Positions 11,108 through 21,979 of a DNA stretch of 64,000 nt are shown here, piece after piece (position 1 is the first letter of the stretch; the number at the start of each line of letters is the position of its first letter). This stretch comes from Albugo candida (Eukaryota; Oomycota; Peronosporomycetes; Albuginales). The DNA is taken from the NCBI GenBank assembly GCA_040437565.1, contig JBDOQK010000001.1:558001-622000 (forward strand). The letters are read 5' to 3'. Below the pieces are notes generated by a model. It saw nothing but the letters and a program-made list of their open reading frames with translations. It ran no database searches and had not been told where the DNA came from. A program made the translations under genes and the position numbers.

Positions 11108-11924
11108 CCCCGAAGAAAAATCATTGTGTATCGAGATGCAAGGCTTAGGTGCAATCAAGAGGTGAATTACTTGACCCGATGAGGGGTCCCGATCAAGCTC
11201 ATGCCTAACGGCATATTCCTCTTGTGTGTCCAGCAATGCTTCAAGAGGGCTACGACCAAAGACAAATTCTGCTCGTTCGCGTTTTCAACATTGTAAATGT
11301 CTTGCCCGGTGGCAAGAAAAGCAGAATCAGACCGCTTCCTCGTACTTAAAATTAACCAAGGAGGTGCTCCATTTTTTTTGAGGTCCAAAATTGGCTGCCT
11401 CTGCACCTGTTTCAATAACCGGGCTTCTGGAATGCCGAAACATTTTCTGCTGCCTCATGATTGTGATTTGCAACGACCTCACTCACTCGCGAGGTCGACG
11501 ATTCATAGCTGAGAACTTGCACCGGACGAAATAGTTGGCAGCAATATTTCATTCAATTGTATATTCAAAAGCCTTAAAGAAGCTGCTGCCATTCTTTCAG
11601 AATTTTTATTCAGTCAGCGCTGAATGGTGACTAACCATGGACACATTAGCGGCCACGTTGATGTTTGGCGGATCCTCGTGCCCTTGTTTCTGTACCTACC
11701 ACCATGGACGCAAGAAAGCCACACCTTCCTAGTATTTCCGTACTTGTCAGCCTTTGTGTGGGGTTTTTTTGTGGAATAGCTTGCCACGCAAAGGTTTGTA
11801 TTGCCTCTTCTGCAATCTCATAGGTCGCATTGGTGTGTTCCGGTGGTGGAGCAAATGGCATAGTGAGAACAGTGTATTCACGTTAGCGCACGTATAGCAA
11901 TGTATGCAGGTGTATAGTGAGTTG

Positions 11925-12109
11925 GATAGTCAGGGTGTGTGGCCATACCAGATTCCTTGATTAGGGGGTGTGGCGATACCGATTCCCATTTATTTAGCGA
12001 ATCTGGTGGTACCGGTTCTCATTTTTTAGGATATTAGGGGGGTGTAACGATACCGGTGTTCTCATTTAAGTTAGGGTGTGTGGCTATACCGAATCCCTAA
12101 AGAAATTAC
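11925..12109. repeat. Right inverted terminal repeat of the MULE
   Basis: It contains four to five units with the core GTGTGGC(G/T)ATACC or GTGTAACGATACCGG, and is one or two units longer than the left arm. The outer end CTAAAGAAATTAC mirrors the left outer end GTAATTTATCCC. Confidence 0.75.
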
Positions 12110-12178
12110 GGGAGTCGATATTCAACCCCCACACTCAATAAGTTGATGGCAATCGTGGCCTCTGATTGGTTTGAATAG

Positions 12179-13690
12179 ATGCAACGGAATAAATACAATA
12201 AGGTCACAATGAACAGCCTTGCACCAACACCCCAACTTGCTTACTCTTTCATGAAAAAGGCGAAGGCAACAATTGATGATCATGCACTACAACTCTATGT
12301 TGTTGTTATCAAACGCAAAAAAAGGATAGGCAATAGGGAAGATGTAGAAGTGAAAATTTTGATGCTTGCCTGCTTTGAATCGAACCCCCCCCCCTCCAGT
12401 GATGGGTGTAGGTACTCGCCAACGTGTTTTTTTTAGTCGCAGTACTGGATGTGCATTCAAGGCCAGCATGTGGAAACAAAAATCTGGTCAATGGCAAGTG
12501 CAAATTGACAATGGAGAACACAGTCATGCTCCCTATACTCACCAGTCTGTGCATCCAATAGGGAGCGCCTTCACAAATAAAAGCCGGTAATTAATCTCGA
12601 TGATGGGTCCTTGCGAGTGTGTAGAGTTAGTCTAATAGGCTCTGAATCAGCCCGTTGCCGAGAAAAAGGCAAAAAACGATTCTGGTGTGACATCTGGCCT
12701 TATTGTCACTTCACTCCGCCAAAACAACAATGTTATAGCCATAGCTCAAGATATTCACAACTTGCATCGTGAAGAACGCAACAGGATGCTGGCAGGCTGA
12801 TCTTTACTAATAGCTTTATTAGATGGTCTTGCTCCCGGTGACTACTTCTCTCAGTTTTATGGTCTGCAGCGGCTAACTCCCCTGCTGATTATCTCACCTT
12901 CTGCAAAGGAGATTTGCAACAAGTACAGTGCTGGTCGTGTCTGGTATTGATGCTACCTACAAAACCAACAGATATAGACTCCCCCTCCTCCATTTTTTTT
13001 TATTGGCATCACAGCAACAATTATCATCTTCACATTCGCATACTGCTTTATGAAGAACGAAACCTTGGCAGACTACTTATGGGCAATGCGTCATGTTAGA
13101 ATGGCTCTCCAAGGATATGGCCTACAGCATGCAGTACTCACCTTTTTCACTGGTCGAGAGCTTGCGCTGATGAGCGCGCTTTCAGAGACATTTTCTAATG
13201 CATTTTTCTTGCTTTGTCGCTGGTATATCAGGAAAAACACTCTTGCCAAGCAAATGACAGCATTTCAAATCTCAGAAGCCTGGNNNNNNNNNNNNNNNNN
13301 NNNNNNNNNNNNNNNNNNNNNNNNNNNNNNNNNNNNNNNNNNNNNNNNNNNNNNNNNNNNNNNNNNNNNNNNNNNNNNNNNNNCTTGCCAAGCAAATGAC
13401 AGCATTTCAAATCTCAGAAGCCTGGCAAGAATTCAATCAAAGCTGGAGCTAACATGTTGCCGCCATATCCATTGCCGATTTTCAGACCCAACTTTCAGAA
13501 ATGCATGCCACCTTCCGTGCGAGATTCGATGAGCTACCGTGAAAGAACTTGGCTGGTTTACAAGTAGCGGTTTGTTGCTGCTTCTCTGCATAATAACCGT
13601 CATTATGGGCATGTAACAACATCCCGGGTGGAGTGCCCCCATGCTATCCTCAAAAAATGGATCTTCGTGCTGACAGGTAAGCTGTATTGT
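12179..13690 (+). pseudogene. MULE transposase (second copy), degenerate
   Basis: Plus-strand frames from 12179 read an N-terminal FAR1/WRKY-GCM1-like DNA-binding region (STGCAFKASMW...GQWQVQIDNGEHSHAP, near 12430-12540). The MULE transposase core follows (about 13050-13250: KNETLADYLWAM, then TGRELALMSAL, then LLCRWYIRKN), and then HNNRHYGHVTTSRVE near 13590-13630. A catalytic DDE transposase of this family normally has FTDRE; here the visible peptide has FTGRE, so the second acidic residue is lost. Stops and frame changes interrupt the gene, and a gap lies at 13284. It starts 70 bp after the right repeat of the previous MULE. Confidence 0.75.
13284..13383. other. Assembly gap (100 N) with duplicated flanks
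   Basis: 42 bp before the gap (13242-13283) are identical to 42 bp after it (13384-13425); an overlap left unmerged. Confidence 0.97.
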
Positions 13691-14239
13691 ATGCTGATTA
13701 AACTGGCAAGAGTCATATGTATCTAAAGTTTCATTCATTGCAGGGGACCTAGTTTTAGTGGGTTCAGCAGCTCGCCATCATCCGGCACAAAAAGTGACTT
13801 TTGCGAACCCAAATTAAACATCACAGTGGGATATTGGAAATGTTCATTACGACCATTCGAATATCCTCAAGGTTTGAATACAGTTGCGGACAACTTGAAT
13901 TCAGATAATTTGTGGGAAAGTTGGGAGACGAGAATCAAGAAACATCATAATAGATAATATATAGTTTACATTATGATCAGCCTACTCAGCGTGTTTTAGA
14001 AGGTGTAGCAGGTCGAAATTTCACTTAAGATACCAATCGTGAAGGCATTCTCTGGAATCGAGTCGACAACAATTCAGAATTACGGTCCAAAATATGCCAA
14101 ATAGAACCAAGAGAAAAGATTTGGTCATCATGTGAAGCATATGTAGAGTTCCTCTAAAAATCTTTTTTGCTCTTCGGATAGTGCTTGTCGTCGCCTGCTG
14201 ATTGAGAATTATTTACAAGAACTGTGGCACCGTGACGTC

Positions 14240-15640
14240 GAACCCGAGGGAAATTGTTGACAAATCCAGGTATATTCGGGACGGTGTCATGGACTCTCTC
14301 TAGCTCCGAGACCGACTAAAAGACACCGGGTTCCATTCAAATTTCCCTTGCGTCGGGAGAAAAAGACCTTCGCTCAACCCATTTAAGTACGACAGAAATG
14401 ACGGAAGCGATCAAGCACATGCGAAGCAGTTTCTCCTCAGGTATGGATGGACTACCAGCTGGATTTTATCAGCTTGATGCGGAATCATTTGGGCAGTTTA
14501 TGATGATCGTGTTCATATATTAGCTAGATTAAGTAATCTTACATCGATTACGAAGCCACTCGGGAATCACTTTCTACCAAAAAAGATCACGAGGTGATCC
14601 AGGCAACTATAGACCGATTGCACTGCTTTGCGCTGATTTGAAAGTACTCAAAAAGTATTGGCGCATCGTGGGGAAAAGCGTATGCGACTTTTATCGAATT
14701 CAAGAAAGCTTATGACCACGTGAATTGAACGTCATGTCTCATTTTTTGGAAAAAATGGGCGTTGAGAAAACGCCCATCGACTGGGTTTTTCCTTTGTACA
14801 AAAAACAAAGGCGCATTTTTGGTGAATATGGAAATATAATACCGCCTACTTCACCACAACGTGGAGTTNNNNNNNNNNNNNNNNNNNNNNNNNNNNNNNN
14901 NNNNNNNNNNNNNNNNNNNNNNNNNNNNNNNNNNNNNNNNNNNNNNNNNNNNNNNNNNNNNNNNNNNNTTGTACAAAAAACAAAGGCGCATTTTTGGTGA
15001 ATATGGAAATATAATACCGCCTACTTCACCACAACGTGGAGTTGAATAAGGTGATCCGCTATCAGCATTATGTTTTCTGATGACGATCGAGCACTTGAGG
15101 AATTTACTTCGTCAGCATGAAGAACATGGAATTTAGATCACTGACACCACGTTCGCTACTAGAGTATTTATTTCTGACGATTCTACATTGCTGTCCGAAA
15201 CACCGAATGATGCTTTGCCGCAACTCGAACTTGTTCAAGTCTACTGCAATAGATTTGGTCCAAACCTTAACTTGAGATAATTATCCTTGGTCTCGTTTGA
15301 TCGGACTATGCCGTGTCCGCAAGTCCCCAAAGAAGGTGACCACTTGATCAAGAAACATCGGGAGACTGCTGGCCGGCCACAACGGAAGAGGACTTTCTTG
15401 GCGGGGCTTAGACAAGAGTTCATGCGGATGGATGTCGCTCACTTGCAAGTTCTGTGTTCGACGCAGGTACTGACGCAGTTTTTCCTGACAGGGAAGACCC
15501 TAGACGGTTCGAAATACGCCAGAGCATACGTCTTCGTCGTTTCTTTGTGGCTGGAGGGCAACTTTGAGCTGTTCGTGGATATTATTCAGCGCAAAATGAG
15601 AAATTTCCAAATTGACATCTCGAAAATCATTCCTTGAGTC
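14240..15640 (+). mobile_element. L1-like LINE fragment (reverse transcriptase)
   Basis: Plus-strand frames read a non-LTR reverse transcriptase in order: SGMDGLPAGFYQ (about 14440), GDPGNYRPIALLCAD (about 14600), FKKAYDHVN (about 14700), PTSPQRGV.QGDPLSALCF (about 14850-15070), and a decayed active-site region near 15165-15180 where FISDDS stands in place of F.DD. The open frame 15287-15637 follows in the position of the LINE connector and thumb region, with a PCP..P motif. Stops and frame changes show an inactive copy. Endonuclease and 5' parts were not seen. It lies between two MULE remnants. Confidence 0.75.
14869..14968. other. Assembly gap (100 N) with duplicated flanks
   Basis: 75 bp before the gap (14794-14868) are identical to 75 bp after it (14969-15043), inside the LINE reverse transcriptase. 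Confidence 0.97.
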
Positions 15641-16189
15641 GTTGAATGTGCATAGTTGTAAATTCTTATTTGTTGAAGCTGTCGGGACACATCGTACTGT
15701 GCAAGATTATCAACAATATTAGGTATAATATATTTCACAGCAGGAAAGAAGGTTGTTCACGCTAGTGGGCATGTATTGCTTGAGCATGTGGTTAGAACTT
15801 CCACCGTGCGAGTTTGCTGTATGGCTGAGATGCGCCAAACGGTCAGTCCAAGCAGTAACAAATATTTCGTTGTAGGGAATCCAGGTTTTCATATGATATT
15901 TATGATTGCACTGTCTGCACGTATTTCACAAATCTTCCATACTTCATCAAAGGAGCCTTCTGTTTTTTGCATGTATGATGCTACACAACATTCCTCCACA
16001 AAGTCTATTCATTCTTTTGAAATATGCTTTGCATTATTTCACTATGCTTTCAATATGCCATACACATAATAGAATCTGGGAAGTTGAGAAGTGTTCTTGA
16101 ATTCCTGAAATTAGCGCCATCTAGCGATCAACGACAAAACTCTGACTGCCTGATAACTGACAGAAAAGTGGCACTAATCAATGACATGG

Positions 16190-17555
16190 CAATTTTTTAA
16201 GTGGGTTTCCTCATTTTCTTTTTGTTTGGCATGTCAATTAGGATATCTCGGAAACTGCAAAAGAGAATTTCTAACTACGGATGCTTGGATTTACTTCACT
16301 GCCAATTGGAACGCTATTGTTCACTGTGATCCGTGGGCTACTTACAAAACCCAATATGAGGAATTCCATGAAAAGTGTATCACGTATCTGCGCGAAACTT
16401 GGCTACCGTGGAAAGAACACTTCATGGACTTGGAATTATTTTCATCGCGGACAGACCACCTCCTCTCGAGCTGAGGGTGCAAATTCATGCTTCAAAAAAT
16501 ATATCCATAAGTCGACAGGTGACCTTCAACAGGTGGTGAGCCAACTTAACATTGCTATTCAAACCAGGTTGATGCAATCCGAGCTGGCGAGGCAGCAAAC
16601 CAGCTAAAAATCCACAAATACCAGAATACCCTTCTTCAGCTTCTTGGGTGTGTGGTGTCCAGCTTCGACATCGAAAAGGTATGATACTTTGTTGTAATAG
16701 TTCATAAAATGACAAAGTTTCACATCTGTGCCCTTCATCCATTTTCCTACATTTTCACCCAGTTGGAGGCAGTAAAAGCATGACAGAAATCTGGGAAATT
16801 ATTCACCAAACTTTGCCCTTGTGCAGAACCTGTCACACTTGGCTTGCCTTGCCAGCATACTCTGCAAGCAAAAGTAAACGCCAACGATTATCTGGCCATA
16901 GATGACATGCATTCATTTTGGATCTCGGTGAAAAGAAGTCCGTAGAATTATATGTAAAGAGATATCTTTTGTTGGGAGAACAAACACTTTGAGCTCCATG
17001 AGCTGTATAATAGTGCTGCTCCCCATGCACAAGCTCGTTTGCATTTAGTAGTTGGGGATGGCTGATCAGGGCATTCTGTTACCACTTTCCGTCAGAACGC
17101 GTGGGAGACCTGCACAAAAGCAGTCTGTAAAATCAAATAAGCGTGATCTATCAGCCTTTGAATACCATCAACCTAAAAAAGGAAAAAGAAATGCCTAGCT
17201 TGTGGCAAGAGGGGGCATAAAAAAAGAACGTGTGACAGGTATGTAGGGCGTCAGTTTGGAATGGTATTGTTTGATTCAACTACTTACTTTCTATGTTGTT
17301 ATTCCAGAATTCAACAAGCAATCCAGCTAATGACAAAATTTGTTGAGGAGAAGAACAGGGACTTGGCTGCAGAGGTGAGTGATTTCAATCAAAGAAGTTT
17401 AGTTGTCAAAGCCGGTAACTGATCAAGGATAATAATTTCATATTGTGTTAATAATTTCCTGCTGTGTTCTTTCAGACCAAAAAGTACGATGTTATGGAGG
17501 AGAATGGAGACCTACGCGAAGCTATACAACCATTGCTGGACGAGAGCATGTAGTT
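16190..17555 (+). pseudogene. MULE transposase C-terminal part with zinc knuckle
   Basis: Frames at 16260-16605 read the C-terminal half of a MULE transposase (TYKTQYEEFHEK, then ETWLPWKEHF, then EGANSCFKKYIHKSTGDL). At about 16885-16920 there is a SWIM-region-like DDMHSFW. At 17189-17236 a zinc knuckle CxxCxxxxHxxxxC reads C-LA-C-GKRG-H-KKRT-C, followed at once by GTATGT. Two further short coding pieces (about 17309-17374 and 17475-17555) are flanked by intron signals and encode a coiled-coil tail ending in a stop. A few stops mark it as decayed. It overlaps in homology with the copy at 12179-13690, so it is a separate insertion. Confidence 0.65.
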
Positions 17556-17559
17556 AAAT

Positions 17560-19140
17560 GATCAGACAATGGTGTCATTTTTGCGTACCTACACGCCTGA
17601 ACCAACAGCACTAATCAAGTGGACGGTAATTCCTGTGACATTTTTACACCTACTACGTTTGTGAAGCTGCTCCAGGGACGAATATTGATGGGGGTGCACC
17701 ACCAGCTCATGTGTTTCGAGCCAATATATGCTGCGTAAACTGCAGACTTTACAGAAAGCTTACTTAGAATCAGTAAAGCCTGCAAATTGATAAAAGGCAA
17801 TTTTGGCTGAATTTTTTTCTTCTCTGAAACGCCTGCCTACCACGCTACTTTTACTTTACTTGAATAAGTTCAGTTTTTCTTATGGTGTTGCTGCCACCAG
17901 CTAGAAGTGGACTTGAGAGCAGGCGGTACGAAGGTAGGGGGTATGTTTGTAATTGGGGATAGATAGACTCCTTAATTTACCTAACTGACGGTACGAAATT
18001 GCTGACGATGAAGCTCCTGTGTTAGGTTTAGCATCGTGCCGACATGATTGTCATTGTTTCTAAGGATCGACGGTTTCGTTCTTGAGCACCTATTGCAGTG
18101 CAGTGAAAGAAAGATCTCCAGAAGAATCTTCTAGGTCGCTTCTTCAGCTACTACATGCCTAGGTTTTAAGATTGATTCCACTTTTCATTTTACCCCCTGT
18201 GTTGTAGAGTTCTCCCTCTGCGGGTCATTCACGTTTACAAATATTTTGTGTGTCCGCAGCAATTCCCTTTTTTTAGATTATATTTATTTTTAATTTAGAT
18301 TACGTCATGCCTACTTGAATTATTACTCCGTATCATGATTATGTTACTGTAGATGCTTACGGATACGAAAAGCTCTCTAGATAAGACGAGAACCAATGAC
18401 GCTTACGATCCGGAATTAGTATTTCTTCTACGGTTGATTTCAATCGGTGAAAGTGGAATATTACAAAGCATCGAGTTAAAATTCTGATTGGCCACAATAT
18501 TGCAGAAGCTTTCGAATGGCGAAAGTGAGAGTAATCAGGTCAGTCAGAATGGATAGGCAATGACAATAAGGCTTTGAAATGTTGTGCTTCAATCTTACCT
18601 TGTATCGTATGTCCTTCCTAAGTCGCACTTTATGTAGTATCGCAGATTTTTGGTAGAACTCTTTACAGCCAACGCATAGCCTTCAATGAATGCAAATTCT
18701 TGTACAGCTTTGTTTTTCAAATGTGTTGTAGGTTTGGTGTACTGGTGGGGGAAGGATATTGCATCGAAGACTCTTGCATGAAAGCGGAATCGTTCATGTA
18801 CCTGGATCAAGAGTTGCAGGACATTTTTGATCAGAATGTATAAAAAGGAACGTGATCCATGTGCTGGTTTAGTCAACGCGTCTATATGTGAAGAAATTGC
18901 GAGATGTGGACATGAGTGCTATCAATACCTTCAAAAGGTGGAAGCGTTTCTCTCATCCCCCTTCCCTACGAAATACCCGACCGATAAAAAAAGATTGATT
19001 GTCTAGTGTCCAGAGTTTTTCGAGCATTGTGAAGCCAAATTTATCAAAGCAAATGAAGTTGAAAATGCTCTAAAAGAACGTTTTACTTTTTCGATGCTGA
19101 ATGTGCTAACTAAGGCCTGTGGGATATGCTAATTCGATAT
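17560..19140. other. No gene recognised
   Basis: Short frames only, on both strands. The minus-strand frame at 18595-18876 (93 codons) shows no domain I can name. No repeat structure was evident by eye. Confidence 0.4.
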
Positions 19141-19149
19141 CCGATCGAA

Positions 19150-20290
19150 GAAACGGCAACTCTTCTGAGTATGGCTGTTCAAGTTAATATAAAATCAAAC
19201 AGACAAGCCCACTACGACACATACAAAGCGGCCAAACTTTTGCTTCGGGTGAACGAAGTTTTGATTCGAAAGAAGAAGAAAAAGGATCGAGGGGGGAATT
19301 AGCCACAACCAAGGTGGAACTGGTCTGAAAAATGTAAAAATGCACTTGTCCATGTTTAAAGATATGCCGTTTCTATTTGCATATGCCGTGGCCAATTCAT
19401 TGGTGCGATTTTTAGCCACAGATCGTTTGTTGAATGTCTATCCGATATCACAAGTGCTCGATTTTACATTTTTAAACAGTCGCATTCAAAGTGTTGTATC
19501 ATCGATCAGCATTTGTCTGATTCTCTACCAGTACCGATCACTACTTTTACCAGTTGGTTCTTTGGCATTGTACAAGAAAATACCAAGGAACGAAGGAAGT
19601 GTCACACTTTACGCAAATCACTTATTGAAAGAACTCGACCACGACTCATACGCTTTTGAATCAGTAATGGCTATTTATGACGCAATAGGGCGGAGCGAAA
19701 TCCAATGAACCGTTCGTTTCGACTATAAAAGATACGCGCAAACGTTTCAATTGCAGCCAGTGGGTTTTACAAAGCTACCAAGCAATGATTTGAAGCTGAT
19801 TACTGCGTTAATTTGTGTCGCTGGTGCTCTTGTTGGCTTACATGCACTGGGATATGTTCATAGGAATATCCGCTGGCTAAATCTTTTGTTTTTGGAGACG
19901 ATTCCTACATTCTAGCTGATTTTGAAAACGCAGGTCGCAATTGTGATCAGATGCCGAATGAATTGTTAGAATCGCGAGTACTCGACCCCTTCGTGAAGTC
20001 TGTTGATTATGGGCATGTATATCGCTCTTGTCATGATATGTATCAGTTTGGTCGACTGACTGTTGATACCAGCAATCCATCGCTAGCGCAATTACGGATG
20101 AATCTACAGAGTGATAATGTTGAAGAAAGATATACAGTGGAAGGAGCGCTGAGTTTTCCTTTAAACTTGCAGATAAGAGTGCATGATGATCGTCTGAATG
20201 CAATAGAGCAATGATTCCGATCGCATCGTAAATCGCGGATGAGCCTTCAGTAATATTTTGGTTCAAAGTCCGGAAAAGTGCAGGAAACAG
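19150..20290 (+). pseudogene. Decayed protein-kinase-like gene (possibly Crinkler-associated)
   Basis: Successive plus-strand frames carry kinase-like pieces: a helical segment ending LHALGYVHRNIRW..LL, placed where kinases have HRDxxxxN, and then SYILADFENAGRN in the place of DFG. Oomycete and fungal kinase-like domains attached to Crinkler-type proteins have a similar divergent catalytic loop, which is the basis for the tentative link. I see no LxLFLAK-type header. The reading frame is interrupted several times, so I treat it as a fossil. Confidence 0.45.
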
Positions 20291-21979
20291 GTCAGGTCGT
20301 TTATCGAGTCATTTGAACTTGCGTCCTTTATTTTTGCTTCGCATAATCTGTGATTATTGTCTTCTATGACTTTAAGCTTTTTTCTTAGCACCTTTGTGCT
20401 TGTTTCTCTGAAGTTGGAGTGTACTATCTCATTCCGGTGTCTGAATGCATGAATGCTGCTATTGTGGTGATCGTCACAGAAAACTTTCCGTAAAAAGTGA
20501 CATAAGACGACGCTTGCGTGACTGAATGTTTATATGGGGTTCTATCGCTCAAAGGATCTGGCTCGGACAAAGCACATCGCTTCATTGCTTCATTTACTTG
20601 AACTAAAGCGTTTCCACATAGCTTTTTCCTCTTTGCGCTTCCAATCTGAGACTCGATTCAATAAGACCATTACTCTACCCGGAGCGTTTAGCTGCAGGAA
20701 GGACTAGTAAGTAGTCCGCAGAATATTGGCACCAAAATGTAGACGCACTTCCAGCAAAGTGTTATCCGTTGTATCCAGTCATGTGTCACCATCTACAAGT
20801 ATCATCAACTTCCATGCTGGAATTTATCGACATTAAATACATCTAAGTAGTAAACACGACGGCATCAACACTACTGTTCCAGATTGAGCGTTTTGGCTTG
20901 TTCTCAACTTAGTTCGTTTTTGCGCGACGCATTTGGTGAACACGGCATTCCACATCACCCTTTAGTGTCGACAGGAAGATTATGCTCATTAAATCTGTAT
21001 ATTAGATAAGGTTATATCAGTAGCAAGACACATCTAGTCGAAAAAACGGATTGATGCGCCAGAGGCATTTGTAGCCAGCGGAAAACACGTTGCAGAAGCC
21101 GATCAAAATATCGCGAACACCAGGTCTCTGCTCAGGATATAATGTTTTACCTCGATTCGTATACGTCTTCGTTCATGACGAAATGCTCAGGGAGAGTCTG
21201 AACGTTACAAGAGTGCTACAAGGGTCGCAATAAACCATCAGTCTATAATTCGGCAAAGCTGGGTTTGAAGGCACAAAAACCTGTTAAAGAGCAACGGACT
21301 ATGTATAGAAGCAAGAAACTAAGAAGAAATACGGACGCTAATGGCTCAGCCAGTCTTTCGATATCTATGATGCTAGATTCGTACATATGTAAAGTTTCGG
21401 AAGCACGTGCAGATGAAGATTAAGAAGAAGATTTGCATGCAACGAAGAAGCAAAGTGTGCATGGGATGCTATTATGATAGAACCCAATATGTCTCAAAGT
21501 TTATATAGCACATTTGCGCATTTTCGTAGAATCATCAATTGTCAGACTTCAAGAAGCCAGATACGATTCAGCTGCCAATCCTGAATATAGTTCTTTGAAT
21601 AAATGCCAAATTAGATCTGGACCAGAGGTATTTCGGTGGGCCTATTGAATGCGCAAGTGCCTGTTGATTTTATAAGTAGCTACGATGTCTGGAAAGTGAC
21701 GAATGCGATTACTACCGGCATCTTACACATGAGTAGCCGCAAAATGTTGGTTCGAATGCTATGCCAGAAAAGCAAGCTGGTAACACATATACCCAATGTG
21801 ACTGATGAGAAACACAGCACAGCAAGCCATGTAAATAGAGCAAGTTGCTCGGTCATTATCAATCGCCGGCATCACATTCCTAAATTTCACTTCAATTTGT
21901 TCATGCGTGACCCAAAAAGATGACACTGAAGCAGAAGTTGTAAACGAGTCAAACCATCATGTCGTGTCATTTCTCGTTA
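20291..21979. other. No gene recognised
   Basis: Short frames only. A Lys/Arg-rich frame near 21240-21420 has no recognisable domain. This spacer marks the transition from the repeat block to the gene-dense block. Confidence 0.4.

Larger units (their letters stand above)
10270..12109 (-). mobile_element. MULE DNA transposon with sub-repeated inverted ends
   Basis: About 1.84 kb as assembled. Inverted terminal repeats lie at 10270-10395 and about 11925-12109. Between them, minus-strand frames read a degenerate MULE transposase: an N-terminal part near 11861 (EHTNATYEIAEEAIQTFA), a middle part at 11167-11415 (GAPPWLILST, then ATGQDIYN), EYAVRHELDRD near 11220, and a basic C-terminal part at 10421-10621 (SRGRPKGDQR). 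These are the order and motifs of oomycete MULE/FAR1-like transposases. The gene is broken by several stops and frame changes and by one gap. No target-site duplication could be fixed. Confidence 0.75.

Noticed and set aside
10270-12109. CRISPR-like or satellite array from the repeated GTGTGGCTATACC units
   Set aside because: The units are degenerate, contiguous, and arranged as inverted ends around a transposase; this is a eukaryotic transposon end.
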